64,000 nt of DNA from CAMFLJ01 sp965279255 (GTDB taxonomy: Bacteria; Actinomycetota; Acidimicrobiia; Acidimicrobiales; Acidimicrobilacustridaceae), in assembly GCA_965279255.1 (NCBI GenBank), contig OZ257146.1:310001-374000 (forward strand), written 5' to 3'. Positions within the stretch are counted from its first letter, which is position 1. Every line of letters starts with the position of its first letter. Made by a program: the position numbers and the translations under genes. Shown piece by piece: positions 27,738 through 36,250 of the stretch. The notes under the pieces were generated by a model that saw only the letters and a list, made by a program, of their open reading frames with translations, was not told the DNA's origin and did not search any database.

Positions 27738-28133
27738 ATGGTTCTCGCAGCGGACTGGGGGGTGGGCGAGGTCCTCTGGACCTTCATCTACTTCACCTTC
27801 CTCTTCATCTGGATCTGGCTCGCGATCAGCGTCTTCATCGACGTCTTCCGCAGCCACGACATGAACGGGTGGGTCAAGGCCCTCTGGATCCTGTTCATCA
27901 TCGTCCTGCCGTTCCTCGGCATCTTCATCTACCTGATCGCTCGCGGCGGGAAGATGCAGGCGCACGCGGTCGAGGCCGCCAAGGCGCAGGACGCCGCGGC
28001 GCAGGAGTACATCCGGCAGGCCGCCGGCACGGCCAGCCCGGTCGACGAGCTGCACCGGCTCGCCGACCTCAAGGAGCGCGGCGCCATCACCGACGCCGAG
28101 TACGAGCAGATGAAGGCCAAGGTCATCGCCTGA
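27738..28133 (+). CDS. PLD-nuclease-N and SHOCT domain membrane protein
   Basis: 131 residues; the ATG follows TAGGAGGCTCC. Two membrane segments (FIYFTFLFIWIWLAISVFI and LWILFIIVLPFLGIFIYLIARG, the second being the PLDc_N signature) are followed by a helical linker and a C-terminal SHOCT domain (DELHRLADLKERGAITDAEYEQMKAKVI). SHOCT domains are short oligomerisation or interaction modules. It faces away from the ECF sigma gene. The function is unknown, possibly envelope stress. Confidence 0.88.
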   Translation: MVLAADWGVGEVLWTFIYFTFLFIWIWLAISVFIDVFRSHDMNGWVKALWILFIIVLPFLGIFIYLIARGGKMQAHAVEAAKAQDAAAQEYIRQAAGTASPVDELHRLADLKERGAITDAEYEQMKAKVIA

Positions 28134-28227
28134 CCCAGGTCGAACCGGCCGGGGCCTCGTGCCCTGGTCTGACCTGCATCTGAAGCACCGTGACGGCTCG
28201 GGCCGGGAGCGCGCGACGATCTTCGTC

Positions 28228-29838
28228 GTGACCCCGCCCGAGCCGTCGTCGTATTCCGCCCCGTCCGCCTCCGACCCCTGGGCGCGCGCCGGCCTCAGCG
28301 CCGAGCTGATCGGCGAGCGGCTGGGGGGCGACTTCGACGTCGCCGTCGTGCTCGGGTCCGGCCTCGGCGCCGCCGCCGACCGGCTGGGCGACGCCTCGAT
28401 GTCGATGGCCGACGCCGGCTTCCCGTCGACCAACGTCGTCGGCCACGCCGGCACGATCCTGGCCGGCACCGTGGGCGGCGCCCGGGTGCTCGTGCTCGCG
28501 GGTCGGGTGCACCTCTACGAGGGCCACCACCCGAACGCCGTCGTGCACGGGGTCCGCACCGCCGCCCGGCTCGGGTGTCGCCGCCTGCTGCTCACCAACG
28601 CCGCTGGCGGCATCCGCCCCGGCCTGTCGGTTGGAGACCTCGTCGCCATCTCCGACCACCTGAACCTCACCGGGGCCAACCCGCTCATCGGCACCCACGA
28701 CCTGCCCCACGAGCGGTTCATCGACGTCTCGAACCTGTACCCGCTGGCCCCGACCGTCGCCGCCGCCGGCGGCCTCGAGTCCGGTGTCTACGCCGCCCTC
28801 CCGGGCCCGAGCTACGAGACGCCGGCCGAGATCCGCATGCTGGCCACCCTGGGGGCCGACCTCGTCGGCATGTCGACCGTGCTCGAGGCGCTCGCCGCCC
28901 ACGCCCTCGGCGTGCAGGTCGGCGGCCTGAGCCTCGTCACCAACGCGGCGGCCGGCCTCGGCGGTGAGCTCAGCCACGAGGAGGTCACCGAGGTCGGGGC
29001 ATCCCGGGCCGGCGCGGTGGTCGACACCATCGCCGCCGTCTGCGCGGCGATCGCCGCCGACGTGGCCGCCGAGGCCGCCAGCGACGGCGGCAACAGCGGC
29101 GGCGGCACCAGCGGATCCTTCCCCGCCACTGTCGCTCCGGCGGTCGTCGCCACCACCATCCCCGAGCCGGCCGACCTCCCCTCGCGGATCGTGCTGGCCA
29201 GCCGCATCGACCACACGCTGCTGAAGCCCGAGGCCTCCGCCGCGGACGTCGCCGCCCACTGCGCCGAGGCCGACGACCTCGGCGTCGTGGCCGTGTGCGT
29301 GTCGCCCACCCGGGTCGCCCAGGTCGTCGAGCTGGGCGCCCGCTCGGTGTGGAAGCCGTGCACGGTCATCGGCTTCCCGTCGGGTGCCCACCTGCCCGCG
29401 GTCAAGGAGGCAGAGGCCCGCCAGGCGGTCTACGACGGCGCCACCGAGCTCGACATGGTCATCAACCTGGGGGCGGTCGCCGACGGCGCCTGGGGGCTGC
29501 TCACCGAGGAGATCACCCTCGTGCGCCGCACCATCCCTGCCGGCGTGCTCAAGGTCATCCTCGAGACCGCGGCGCTGCAGCCGTGGCAGATCGAGACGGT
29601 CGCCCGCCTCGCCCTCGACGCGGGGGCCGACTACCTCAAGACCTCCACCGGCTTCCACCCCGCGGGTGGGGCCACCGTCGAGGCGGTGGCCCAGCTGGCG
29701 GCTGTGGCCAAGGGCCGGGCGAAGGTCAAGGCGTCCGGCGGCATCCGCGACATCGACACCGCGCTCGACATGATCACCGCGGGCGCCGACCGCCTCGGCA
29801 CGTCGGCCAGTGCGGCGATCCTCGCCGGCCTCGAGTGA
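28228..29838 (+). CDS. Fusion: purine nucleoside phosphorylase + deoxyribose-phosphate aldolase
   Basis: 536 residues from the GTG at 28228 (a GTG at 28159 would add 23 unfamiliar residues). Residues 20-275 are a PNP: LGSGLGAAADRL phosphate site, GRVHLYEGH, TNAAGGI, GPSYETPAEI, GMSTVLEA and VTNAAAG. A flexible Gly/Ser/Pro linker (about 280-318) joins a complete DeoC: IDHTLLKPEA, TVIGFPSG, ELDMVINLGA, Schiff-base Lys K471 in DYLKTSTGF and K501 in KASGGIR. PNP yields deoxyribose-1-phosphate, and DeoC cleaves deoxyribose-5-phosphate; a phosphopentomutase is needed between them and is not in the window. Confidence 0.9.
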   Translation: MTPPEPSSYSAPSASDPWARAGLSAELIGERLGGDFDVAVVLGSGLGAAADRLGDASMSMADAGFPSTNVVGHAGTILAGTVGGARVLVLAGRVHLYEGHHPNAVVHGVRTAARLGCRRLLLTNAAGGIRPGLSVGDLVAISDHLNLTGANPLIGTHDLPHERFIDVSNLYPLAPTVAAAGGLESGVYAALPGPSYETPAEIRMLATLGADLVGMSTVLEALAAHALGVQVGGLSLVTNAAAGLGGELSHEEVTEVGASRAGAVVDTIAAVCAAIAADVAAEAASDGGNSGGGTSGSFPATVAPAVVATTIPEPADLPSRIVLASRIDHTLLKPEASAADVAAHCAEADDLGVVAVCVSPTRVAQVVELGARSVWKPCTVIGFPSGAHLPAVKEAEARQAVYDGATELDMVINLGAVADGAWGLLTEEITLVRRTIPAGVLKVILETAALQPWQIETVARLALDAGADYLKTSTGFHPAGGATVEAVAQLAAVAKGRAKVKASGGIRDIDTALDMITAGADRLGTSASAAILAGLE

Positions 29839-29875
29839 GCGCCTCCGCCATCTGACGACCCGTCAGGTCCGGTCG

Positions 29876-29881
29876 TAGGAT
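29876..29881 (+). promoter_or_regulatory. Leaderless-type -10 (TAGGAT) of the OYE-family gene
   Basis: TAGGAT ends six bases before the GTG at 29888; CTGACG (29852-29857) is a reasonable -35, 18 bases upstream. Confidence 0.55.
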
Positions 29882-29887
29882 CGGCCG

Positions 29888-31993
29888 GTGACCCACGGAC
29901 ACCTGCTCTCGCCCGGCGCCATCGGGCCCATGCCGCTGCGCAACCGCATCGTCATGCCGGCCATGGACCAGAACACGTGCGACGAGGGCGAGATCACCGA
30001 CCTCACCGTGGCCCACTACGAAGCGCGGGCGAAGGGCGGCGTCGGGCTGCTCATCCTCGAGACCTCGGCCGTGGCGTGGCCGGTGGGGGCCACCTCGATC
30101 CACCAGCCGGCGCTCTCCGACGACCGGTTCGTCCCCGGGCTCGAGCGCCTGGGCCGGGCCGTGCACAAGCACGGGGCGAAGATGGTCGTGCAGGTGTGCC
30201 ACCACGGCAAGACCGCCGGCGTCGACGCCATGCAGGACCGCGACCAGCTGGTGCCGTCGCTGCCGATGCCCCACGAGGACGTCGACATCAGCGCCCTCAC
30301 CATGGACGAGCTGATGAAGATGGCCGCCCTCACCGGCGGCAAGCGGGCCACCCAGCGCGAGGCCACCGCCGACGACCTGGCCTGGGTCGTCGACCAGTTC
30401 GCCGACGCGGCCGCCCGGGTGCAAGCCGCCGGCCTCGACGGCGTCGAGGTGCACGCCGCCCACGGCTACCTCATCTCCACCTTCCTCTCGCCGCGCTTCA
30501 ACAACCGCACCGACGAGTGGGGCGGGTCGGTCGAGAACCGGGCCCGCCTGATGACCGACGTCATCCGGGCCATCCGCAGCCGCTGTGGCGACGGCTTCGC
30601 CGTGATCGTGCGCATCGACGGCCGCGAGTACGCCGACGGTGGGGTCACCCCCGAGCTGGCGGCCGAGCACGCGGTGCTGGCCCAGGCCGCCGGGGCCCAC
30701 GCCGTGCACGTGTCGGCCAGCGCCCCGAACGCCCTCGGGGTGGGCTTCACCGACGGTCCGTTGCCGTGGCAGGCCGACCAGTACGTGGGGCTGGCGGCGT
30801 TCGTGAAGCAGTCGATCGCGGTCCCCGTGATCGGCGTGGGCCGGATCATGCCCGACTCCGCCGAGCGCCACATCGCCGACGGGGAGCTCGACTACGTGTC
30901 GATGGGCCGCCAGCTGCTCGCCGACCCCGAGATCCCGTCGAAGCTCCTCGCCGGCCGCGCCGACCACATCCGCACCTGCATCAACTGCTTCGTGTGCGTC
31001 GCCCAGAACTTCTGGGACGGCGCCCCCGTCTGCGCCGTCAACGCCGAGCTCGGCCACTACGACGAGGGCCCGATCGTGCCCGCCGAGGTGCGGCGCACCG
31101 TCGCCGTCGTCGGCGGCGGGCCCGGCGGCATGGAGGCGGCCCGGGTGGCGGCGCTCCGCGGCCACCGGGTCACCCTGTTCGAGAAGGGCTCGGAGCTCGG
31201 TGGCACCGCCCGGTTCTCGTCGCTCACCACGCCGATGAACGCCGAGCTGGTCCGCTACCTCACCAACTCGATCCAGGACCTCGACGTCGAGGTCCTCACC
31301 GGCACCGAAGCCACGCTCGAGGCGGTGAAGGCCACAGGGGCCGATGTCGTCGTCGTCGCCACCGGCGCCCGCCGCGACCGTCCCGACGTGCCCGGGGCCG
31401 ACCTGCCCCACGTGCTCTCCGGCGACGACCTGCGGGGCATGCTCACCGGCGACGACCCCTCGGCGCTGAAGCGCCTGTCGCTCTACCGGCGCACCGTGGT
31501 CGCCCTCGGCCGACGCACCGGGATGATGTCGAGCATGGACCGCGTCCGCGGCCTCTCGAAGCGCTGGATGCCGATCGGCAAGAAGGTCGTCGTGATCGGT
31601 GGTGGCCTGGTCGGGCTCGAGCTGGCCGAGTTCCTGGCCGAGCGGGGCCGCAAGGTCACCGTGGTCGAGGCCGGCGACAAGCTGGGCGTCGAGATGGCCC
31701 ACCCCCGCCGGGCCCGGGCCCTGTTCGAGGCCCGCGCCCACGGCGTCGAGCTCGTCACCGGGGCCGAGGTCACGCTCATCACCGCCGACCGGGTCGAGTA
31801 CCGGGTCGGTGACCGCTCGCTGTCCAGCGACGCCGACGCCGTGGTGCTGGCGAGCGGCGTGCACTCGGACCGGAGCGTCGCCGATCGGCTGGAGGCCGCG
31901 GGGCTCGAGGTCCACGTGGTGGGCGACGCCGGTGAGGTCGGCTACATCCAGGGCGCCGTGCGCAGCGGCCATCTCGCCGGTCGGGCGCTCTAG
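29888..31993 (+). CDS. OYE-family NADH:flavin oxidoreductase/2,4-dienoyl-CoA reductase-like
   Basis: 701 residues. N-terminal FMN TIM barrel (LRNRIVMPAMDQN, HAAHGYLISTFLSPRFNNRTDEWGGS, IGVGRI), a [4Fe-4S] cysteine cluster CINCFVC then C in PVCAVN, and a C-terminal two-domain FAD/NAD(P) module (VAVVGGGPGGMEAARVAALRGH and VVIGGGLVGLELAEFLAERG). The cluster spacing CxxCxxC differs from the CxxCxxxC of E. coli FadH. Such enzymes reduce enoyl or dienoyl substrates or demethylate amines; the substrate is not predictable. Confidence 0.88.
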   Translation: MTHGHLLSPGAIGPMPLRNRIVMPAMDQNTCDEGEITDLTVAHYEARAKGGVGLLILETSAVAWPVGATSIHQPALSDDRFVPGLERLGRAVHKHGAKMVVQVCHHGKTAGVDAMQDRDQLVPSLPMPHEDVDISALTMDELMKMAALTGGKRATQREATADDLAWVVDQFADAAARVQAAGLDGVEVHAAHGYLISTFLSPRFNNRTDEWGGSVENRARLMTDVIRAIRSRCGDGFAVIVRIDGREYADGGVTPELAAEHAVLAQAAGAHAVHVSASAPNALGVGFTDGPLPWQADQYVGLAAFVKQSIAVPVIGVGRIMPDSAERHIADGELDYVSMGRQLLADPEIPSKLLAGRADHIRTCINCFVCVAQNFWDGAPVCAVNAELGHYDEGPIVPAEVRRTVAVVGGGPGGMEAARVAALRGHRVTLFEKGSELGGTARFSSLTTPMNAELVRYLTNSIQDLDVEVLTGTEATLEAVKATGADVVVVATGARRDRPDVPGADLPHVLSGDDLRGMLTGDDPSALKRLSLYRRTVVALGRRTGMMSSMDRVRGLSKRWMPIGKKVVVIGGGLVGLELAEFLAERGRKVTVVEAGDKLGVEMAHPRRARALFEARAHGVELVTGAEVTLITADRVEYRVGDRSLSSDADAVVLASGVHSDRSVADRLEAAGLEVHVVGDAGEVGYIQGAVRSGHLAGRAL

Positions 31994-32019
31994 CGCCCGG
32001 TCGGTCAGCGCGGGTCGCC

Positions 32020-32025
32020 TATCCT
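32020..32025 (+). promoter_or_regulatory. Leaderless-type -10 (TATCCT) of the Mau-like operon
   Basis: TATCCT ends eight bases before the ATG at 32034 and is the only promoter-like element before the four-gene operon. Confidence 0.5.
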
Positions 32026-32033
32026 CGGCGCCC

Positions 32034-32615
32034 ATGGTGCTCGGTGGTCTCCTCGGGGTGGTCGCGGGGATCCTCGCGGTCGGGGGCGTGGCCAAGCTTC
32101 GCGGTCCAGACGCCACCGTCCCCATGCTTCGGGCCCTGGGCCTGCCCGCCTCCCCGATGCTCGCCCGTGCCCTCGGGCTGGTCGAGGTCGGCGTCGGCAT
32201 CGCCGCCTTCCTGGTCGGCGGATGGGCCCTCGCCGCTGCGGTGGCCCTGCTGTTCGTGATCTTCACCGTCGCCGTGCTGCGCCTGCGCTCCGGCGGCGAG
32301 GCCGTCTCGTGCGGGTGCTTCGGTCGCTCGTCCGCCCCGCCGACGCTGATCCACGCCGTCGTCGACGGTGTGGCGGCCCTGGTCGCCGTGGCCGCCGCCG
32401 TGACCGACGCCCCCGGCTTCCTCTCGATGCGCCCCGACCTGCCCGCCGCCGGCCTGCCCCAGCTGGGGCTCACGGTGCTCGCGGTGTGGCTCGGGGTCGC
32501 TCTGCTCACCGTGCTGCCGGAGGCGCTCGTCGCCGCCCGCCGTGTCCCCGCCACCGAGGCGCAGCGCACCGCCCGTGCCCTGCGCACCTTCAGCCTGGAG
32601 TCGCCGCTCCCATGA
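32034..32615 (+). CDS. MauE/DoxX-like membrane protein
   Basis: 193 residues with four hydrophobic segments (VLGGLLGVVAGILAVGGVAKL; ALGLVEVGVGIAAFLVGGW; AAAVALLFVIFTVAVLRL; LGLTVLAVWLGVALLTVL). A CGCFG motif sits between the third and a further helical region (GGEAVSCGCFGRSSAPP), as in MauE-type proteins, relatives of DsbD/VKOR-like redox membrane proteins. In methylotrophs MauE is needed to fold the cysteine-rich amine dehydrogenase light chain. Its stop overlaps the ATG of the cysteine-rich exported protein, its probable client. Confidence 0.82.
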   Translation: MVLGGLLGVVAGILAVGGVAKLRGPDATVPMLRALGLPASPMLARALGLVEVGVGIAAFLVGGWALAAAVALLFVIFTVAVLRLRSGGEAVSCGCFGRSSAPPTLIHAVVDGVAALVAVAAAVTDAPGFLSMRPDLPAAGLPQLGLTVLAVWLGVALLTVLPEALVAARRVPATEAQRTARALRTFSLESPLP

Positions 32616-34807
32616 GCCCCTCTGCTCAGCTCGCCGACAAGGTGTCGGGCCTCCTCGGCAGCCGGTTCAGCCGTCGCGGGTTCTTCGCCCGCACGGCCGT
32701 CGTCGGCTCCGCCGTCGCCGCCAACCCGCTGACCTACGCCCTCACCCCGACCGACGCCTACGCCGCGGTCTGTAGCTGCAGTGGCTCCAACTGCGACTGC
32801 GGGTCGACCTGCTGCGACGGCTACACCGAGTTCTGCTGCACCATCAGCGGCAAGAACCAGTGCCCGCCCGGCGCCCTGCTCGGTGGCTGGTGGAAGGTCG
32901 ACGGCTCGGGCTTCTGCAACGGCCCCCGCTACTACATGGACTGCAACGCGCCCTGCAACGGGTGCGGTTGCGGTGGCGGCGGCATCTGCAGCGGCAGCGC
33001 CGGCTGCGCCAACACCACGTGCGGGTGCGCCCTCGGCGACTGCAACAACCGCAAGGCCGGCTGCGTGAACTTCCGCTACGGCCAGTGCAACCAGCAGGTC
33101 TCCTGCATCGGCCCGATCATCTGCCGGGTGGTCACCTGCATCGCCCCGTGGGAGATCGACGGCACCTGCACGACCACCGCCCGCTACGACGCCGCGACCG
33201 CGAACCACGACCGGCCGTGCCTCCACAAGGTCATCGGCGACGTGAACACCGCCACCGAGACCACCCTCAACGGCGCCCCTGCCATCCGGGTCACCGGCTG
33301 GGCGATCGACTTCGACACCAACGCCTCGATCGACGTCCACGTCTACGTCGACGGCAACTACGCCACCAAGGCCACCGCCTCGGTGCCGCGCTCCGACGTC
33401 GCCATCGCCAACCCGGGCCAGGGCCCCAACCACGGGTTCGACGTCACCATCCCGACCACGTCGGGTGTCCACAACGTCTGCGTGTACGGCATCAACAGTG
33501 GCCCGGTGGGCAACGGCAACCCCGCCATCGGGTGCGCCACGGTCAAGGTCGGCTCGCCGTTCGGCAACTTCGAGGGGTTCTCCACCGGCCCCAGCCAGGT
33601 CACCGTCCGCGGCTGGGCCGCCGACCCGGACACCACCGGCCCGGTCAGCGTCCACGTCTACGTCGACGGCAACTGGGCCGGCCAGGGCGTCGCCGACCAG
33701 TCCCGCCCCGACGTCGGCCAGGCCTTCCCGGCCCTCGGCCCGAACCACGGCTACACCGTCACCGTCCCCCTCGCCGCCGGCAGCCACAGCGTGTGCGTCT
33801 ACGCCATCAACGTGGGCAACGGATCGGTCAACACCCAGCTCGGCTGCGCCACCGTCATCGGCGGCAACCCGTTCGGCTCGCTCGACGCGGCCACCGCCAC
33901 CGCCGGCGGGGTCGACGTCTCCGGCTGGGCGATCGACCCCGACCAGCTGGGCGGCCCCATCGACGTGCAGCTCCGCCTCGACGGCAACCCGGTCGCCACC
34001 GTCAGCGCGGGCGGGTCCCGGCCCGACGTCGGCTCGGTCTACCCGTCGGCGGGCGCCAACCACGGCTTCTCCCAGACCATCGCCGCCGCGGCGGGCGTGC
34101 ACACGGTCTCTGCCGTGGCCCTCAACGTCGGGCCCGGCACCAACCAGGTGCTCGCCACCCGCAGCGTCGAGGTCCGTTCGGGCAGCCCGTTCGGCAACCT
34201 CGAGCACACCTGGACCGGGCCCAACACCATCCGGATCCAGGGCTGGGTCCTCGACCCCGACGACACCGGGCCCATCCAGGTGCAGGTCGAGGTCGACGGC
34301 GTGGTGGTCACCACCGCCACCGCCGACGTGTCCCGTCCCGACGTGGCTGCGGTGTACCCGGGCTACGGCCCCGTGCACGGCTTCCTGGTCGACGTGCCCG
34401 CCACCAACGGCCTCCGCCTCGTTCGGGTCGTGGCGCTCAACGTCGGCGCCGGCTCGCCCGTGGTGCTCGGCGTTCGCCAGCTGCAGGTGGGCGGCAACCC
34501 GTTCGGCAACTTCGAGGACGTCGTGGTCCTCTACGGGCGGGTCGCCGTGGCCGGCTGGGCCCTCGACCCCGACGTCGCCACCGCCACCGACGTCCACGTG
34601 TTCATCGACGGCAAGTTCGCCGTCGCCGGCACCGCCAACCAGTCCCGTCCCGACGTGGCCTCCGCCTTCCCGCTCTACGGCCCGAACCACGGGTTCAGCA
34701 TCTCGACCCCGATCACCAAGGGCCGCCACGAGGTCTGCGTGTTCGCCATCAACCAGGGCCCGGGCACCGAGAACGTCCTGATCGGCTGCAAGGTGGTGAC
34801 GGCATGA
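32612..34807 (+). CDS. Tat-exported cysteine-rich protein: MauA-like domain plus five ~104-residue repeats
   Basis: 731 residues. A twin-arginine signal (SRRGFF, R21-R22) ends near AYA-A52. Residues 54-203 hold 26 cysteines; the part around CCDGYTEFCCTISGKNQC and the following CPPG resembles the methylamine dehydrogenase light chain. Only three Trp occur there, W93-W94 and W180. Five tandem repeats follow (about 210-312, 313-416, 417-522, 523-626, 627-731), each with (G)NPFGN, GWAxDPDT, VHVYVDG, SRPDV, GPNHGF and AINxGxG. No membrane anchor or sorting signal is seen at the end. Export already folded, or disulfide formation by the flanking MauE/MauD-like proteins, is likely. Catalytic activity is unproven. 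Confidence 0.8.
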   Translation: MSPSAQLADKVSGLLGSRFSRRGFFARTAVVGSAVAANPLTYALTPTDAYAAVCSCSGSNCDCGSTCCDGYTEFCCTISGKNQCPPGALLGGWWKVDGSGFCNGPRYYMDCNAPCNGCGCGGGGICSGSAGCANTTCGCALGDCNNRKAGCVNFRYGQCNQQVSCIGPIICRVVTCIAPWEIDGTCTTTARYDAATANHDRPCLHKVIGDVNTATETTLNGAPAIRVTGWAIDFDTNASIDVHVYVDGNYATKATASVPRSDVAIANPGQGPNHGFDVTIPTTSGVHNVCVYGINSGPVGNGNPAIGCATVKVGSPFGNFEGFSTGPSQVTVRGWAADPDTTGPVSVHVYVDGNWAGQGVADQSRPDVGQAFPALGPNHGYTVTVPLAAGSHSVCVYAINVGNGSVNTQLGCATVIGGNPFGSLDAATATAGGVDVSGWAIDPDQLGGPIDVQLRLDGNPVATVSAGGSRPDVGSVYPSAGANHGFSQTIAAAAGVHTVSAVALNVGPGTNQVLATRSVEVRSGSPFGNLEHTWTGPNTIRIQGWVLDPDDTGPIQVQVEVDGVVVTTATADVSRPDVAAVYPGYGPVHGFLVDVPATNGLRLVRVVALNVGAGSPVVLGVRQLQVGGNPFGNFEDVVVLYGRVAVAGWALDPDVATATDVHVFIDGKFAVAGTANQSRPDVASAFPLYGPNHGFSISTPITKGRHEVCVFAINQGPGTENVLIGCKVVTA

Positions 34808-35682
34808 CCGTCCTCGTCGTGCTGCTCGCCCTGGTGGTGGCCCTGCTCGCCGTGCTGGTCGTCGGCCTGCTGCGCAGCCACGCCGAGATCCTGCGCCGGC
34901 TCCACGAGCTCGGCGCGGGGATCTACGACGACGAGGACGGCACCACCGTCACGTCGCCGGCGTCGACCACGGGCGGCGTGCGCTCGCCGGTCGAGCTGCG
35001 CACCCGCCCCGGCGTGCCCGAGCCCCGCAGCGCCGAGGGCCTGGTGGCCACCGACGCCCACGACATCGCCGGGATGACCCCCACGGGCTCGGCCACCATG
35101 GCCGGCGTGGTCGGCACCGGGCACACGACCCTGCTGGCGTTCCTGTCGAGCGGCTGCGGCACCTGCGCCGACTTCTGGCGGGCGTTCGGCGACGGCGAGG
35201 GCACCCGCCTGCCGGGCCGCGACACCCGGCTGGTGATCGTCACCAAGGGCACCGAGGCCGAGAGCAGCTCGGCCGTCGCCCTCCTCGCCCCCGCCGGGGT
35301 CACCACGATCATGTCGACCGAGGCCTACGACCAGTACTCGGTGCCGGCCAACCCCTACTTCATCCTCGTCGACGGTCCCACGGGCCGAGTGCTCGGCGAG
35401 GGGGCCGCCGCCTCGTGGAGCCAGGTGTCGACCCTGCTCGGCCAGGCGGCCGCCGATGCCGGCCTCGCCCTCGACGGCTCGCCGCTGACCCGCTCGGCCC
35501 CGGCCGGGCGCATGTCCGGTCCCGACCGGGCGGCCCGGGCCGACGACGACCTCCTGGCTGCCGGCATCGGCCCCGGCCATCCGAGCCTCTACCCCGACCA
35601 CCTGGTGGGCGGCGACGATGCCGCCCTGCCACAGACCGACCCCGTCCCCGGTGGCACCGCCGACCCGGGCCGGGCGAGCTGA
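34804..35682 (+). CDS. MauD-like membrane-anchored thioredoxin-fold protein
   Basis: 292 residues, ATG overlapping the stop of the cysteine-rich protein. One N-terminal membrane segment (residues 2-21), a polar linker, then a thioredoxin-like domain with redox site C118-G-T-C121 (FLSSGCGTCADFW) and a cis-Pro region in YSVPANPYFILVDG. MauD supplies or isomerises disulfides for MauA in methylotrophs. A disordered C-terminal tail of about 80 residues (ending VPGGTADPGRAS) is longer than in MauD. It probably acts outside the membrane on the upstream gene's product. Confidence 0.82.
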   Translation: MTVLVVLLALVVALLAVLVVGLLRSHAEILRRLHELGAGIYDDEDGTTVTSPASTTGGVRSPVELRTRPGVPEPRSAEGLVATDAHDIAGMTPTGSATMAGVVGTGHTTLLAFLSSGCGTCADFWRAFGDGEGTRLPGRDTRLVIVTKGTEAESSSAVALLAPAGVTTIMSTEAYDQYSVPANPYFILVDGPTGRVLGEGAAASWSQVSTLLGQAAADAGLALDGSPLTRSAPAGRMSGPDRAARADDDLLAAGIGPGHPSLYPDHLVGGDDAALPQTDPVPGGTADPGRAS

Positions 35683-35689
35683 GGACACC

Positions 35690-36163
35690 ATGGCCACGTT
35701 GAAGGCCCACGGGATCGGCGTCGAGCCGCCGCCCGGCTGGGACGCCCAGATCTACTCCCGCAGCGCCGATCCCCGGATCATGACGCCGCAGGGGGTCAGC
35801 GAGATCGTCCCGCCCATCGCCCACGTCGCCAACTTCGCCCTGCCGCCCGTGCGCGGTGACTTCGGCGGTGGCGCGGTGGAGCTGATGGAGTCGGGCGCGG
35901 TGTTCATCGCCCTGCTCGAGCACGACGCGTCCGAGGCCGACACCGCCCTGTTCGTGGGCAAGGGCATCCCGTGGCCGCTGAACGCCGACGACTTCGACCC
36001 AAACAACCTGCAGCGCGGCATCGGCGGGCAGGCCGGGTGCCAGCGGTTCTTCCTCGTGAACGGCCGGCCGTTCTGCCTGTACGTCGTGATCGGCAGCCAC
36101 CGGCTCCGCTACGTGCTGGTCCGCGAGGTCAACGCCGCGCTGGCGGCGGTCACCTTCGACTGA
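35690..36163 (+). CDS. Hypothetical protein, last gene of the Mau-like operon
   Basis: 157 residues, not recognised. The ATG at 35690 follows GAGGACACC, seven bases after the MauD-like stop, so it belongs to the same transcript. No signal peptide or membrane segment. Features: KAHGIGVEPPPGWDAQIY near the start, a mixed alpha/beta pattern, two cysteines (GGQAGCQRFF and GRPFCLYVVIG) and a hydrophobic C-terminal half (LRYVLVREVNAALAAVTF). A cytoplasmic accessory role is guessed only from operon position. Confidence 0.72.
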   Translation: MATLKAHGIGVEPPPGWDAQIYSRSADPRIMTPQGVSEIVPPIAHVANFALPPVRGDFGGGAVELMESGAVFIALLEHDASEADTALFVGKGIPWPLNADDFDPNNLQRGIGGQAGCQRFFLVNGRPFCLYVVIGSHRLRYVLVREVNAALAAVTFD

Positions 36164-36236
36164 GGCACGGCCCGGGGAGTCCATCGGGCCTCGCGTCGCG
36201 GACCTTCGGCCACGGTCGTCCGATGAGGGCCCGGGC

Positions 36237-36242
36237 TACCTT
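36237..36242 (+). promoter_or_regulatory. Leaderless-type -10 (TACCTT) of the acyl-CoA synthetase gene
   Basis: TACCTT ends eight bases before the ATG at 36251. Confidence 0.45.
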
Positions 36243-36250
36243 CGCGGCCC

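Noticed and set aside
29774..34729. Minus-strand open frame of 1651 codons
   Set aside because: Composition is the complement of strong plus-strand genes (PNP-DeoC end, OYE, Mau-like operon); it has no domain and only reflects high GC at third positions.
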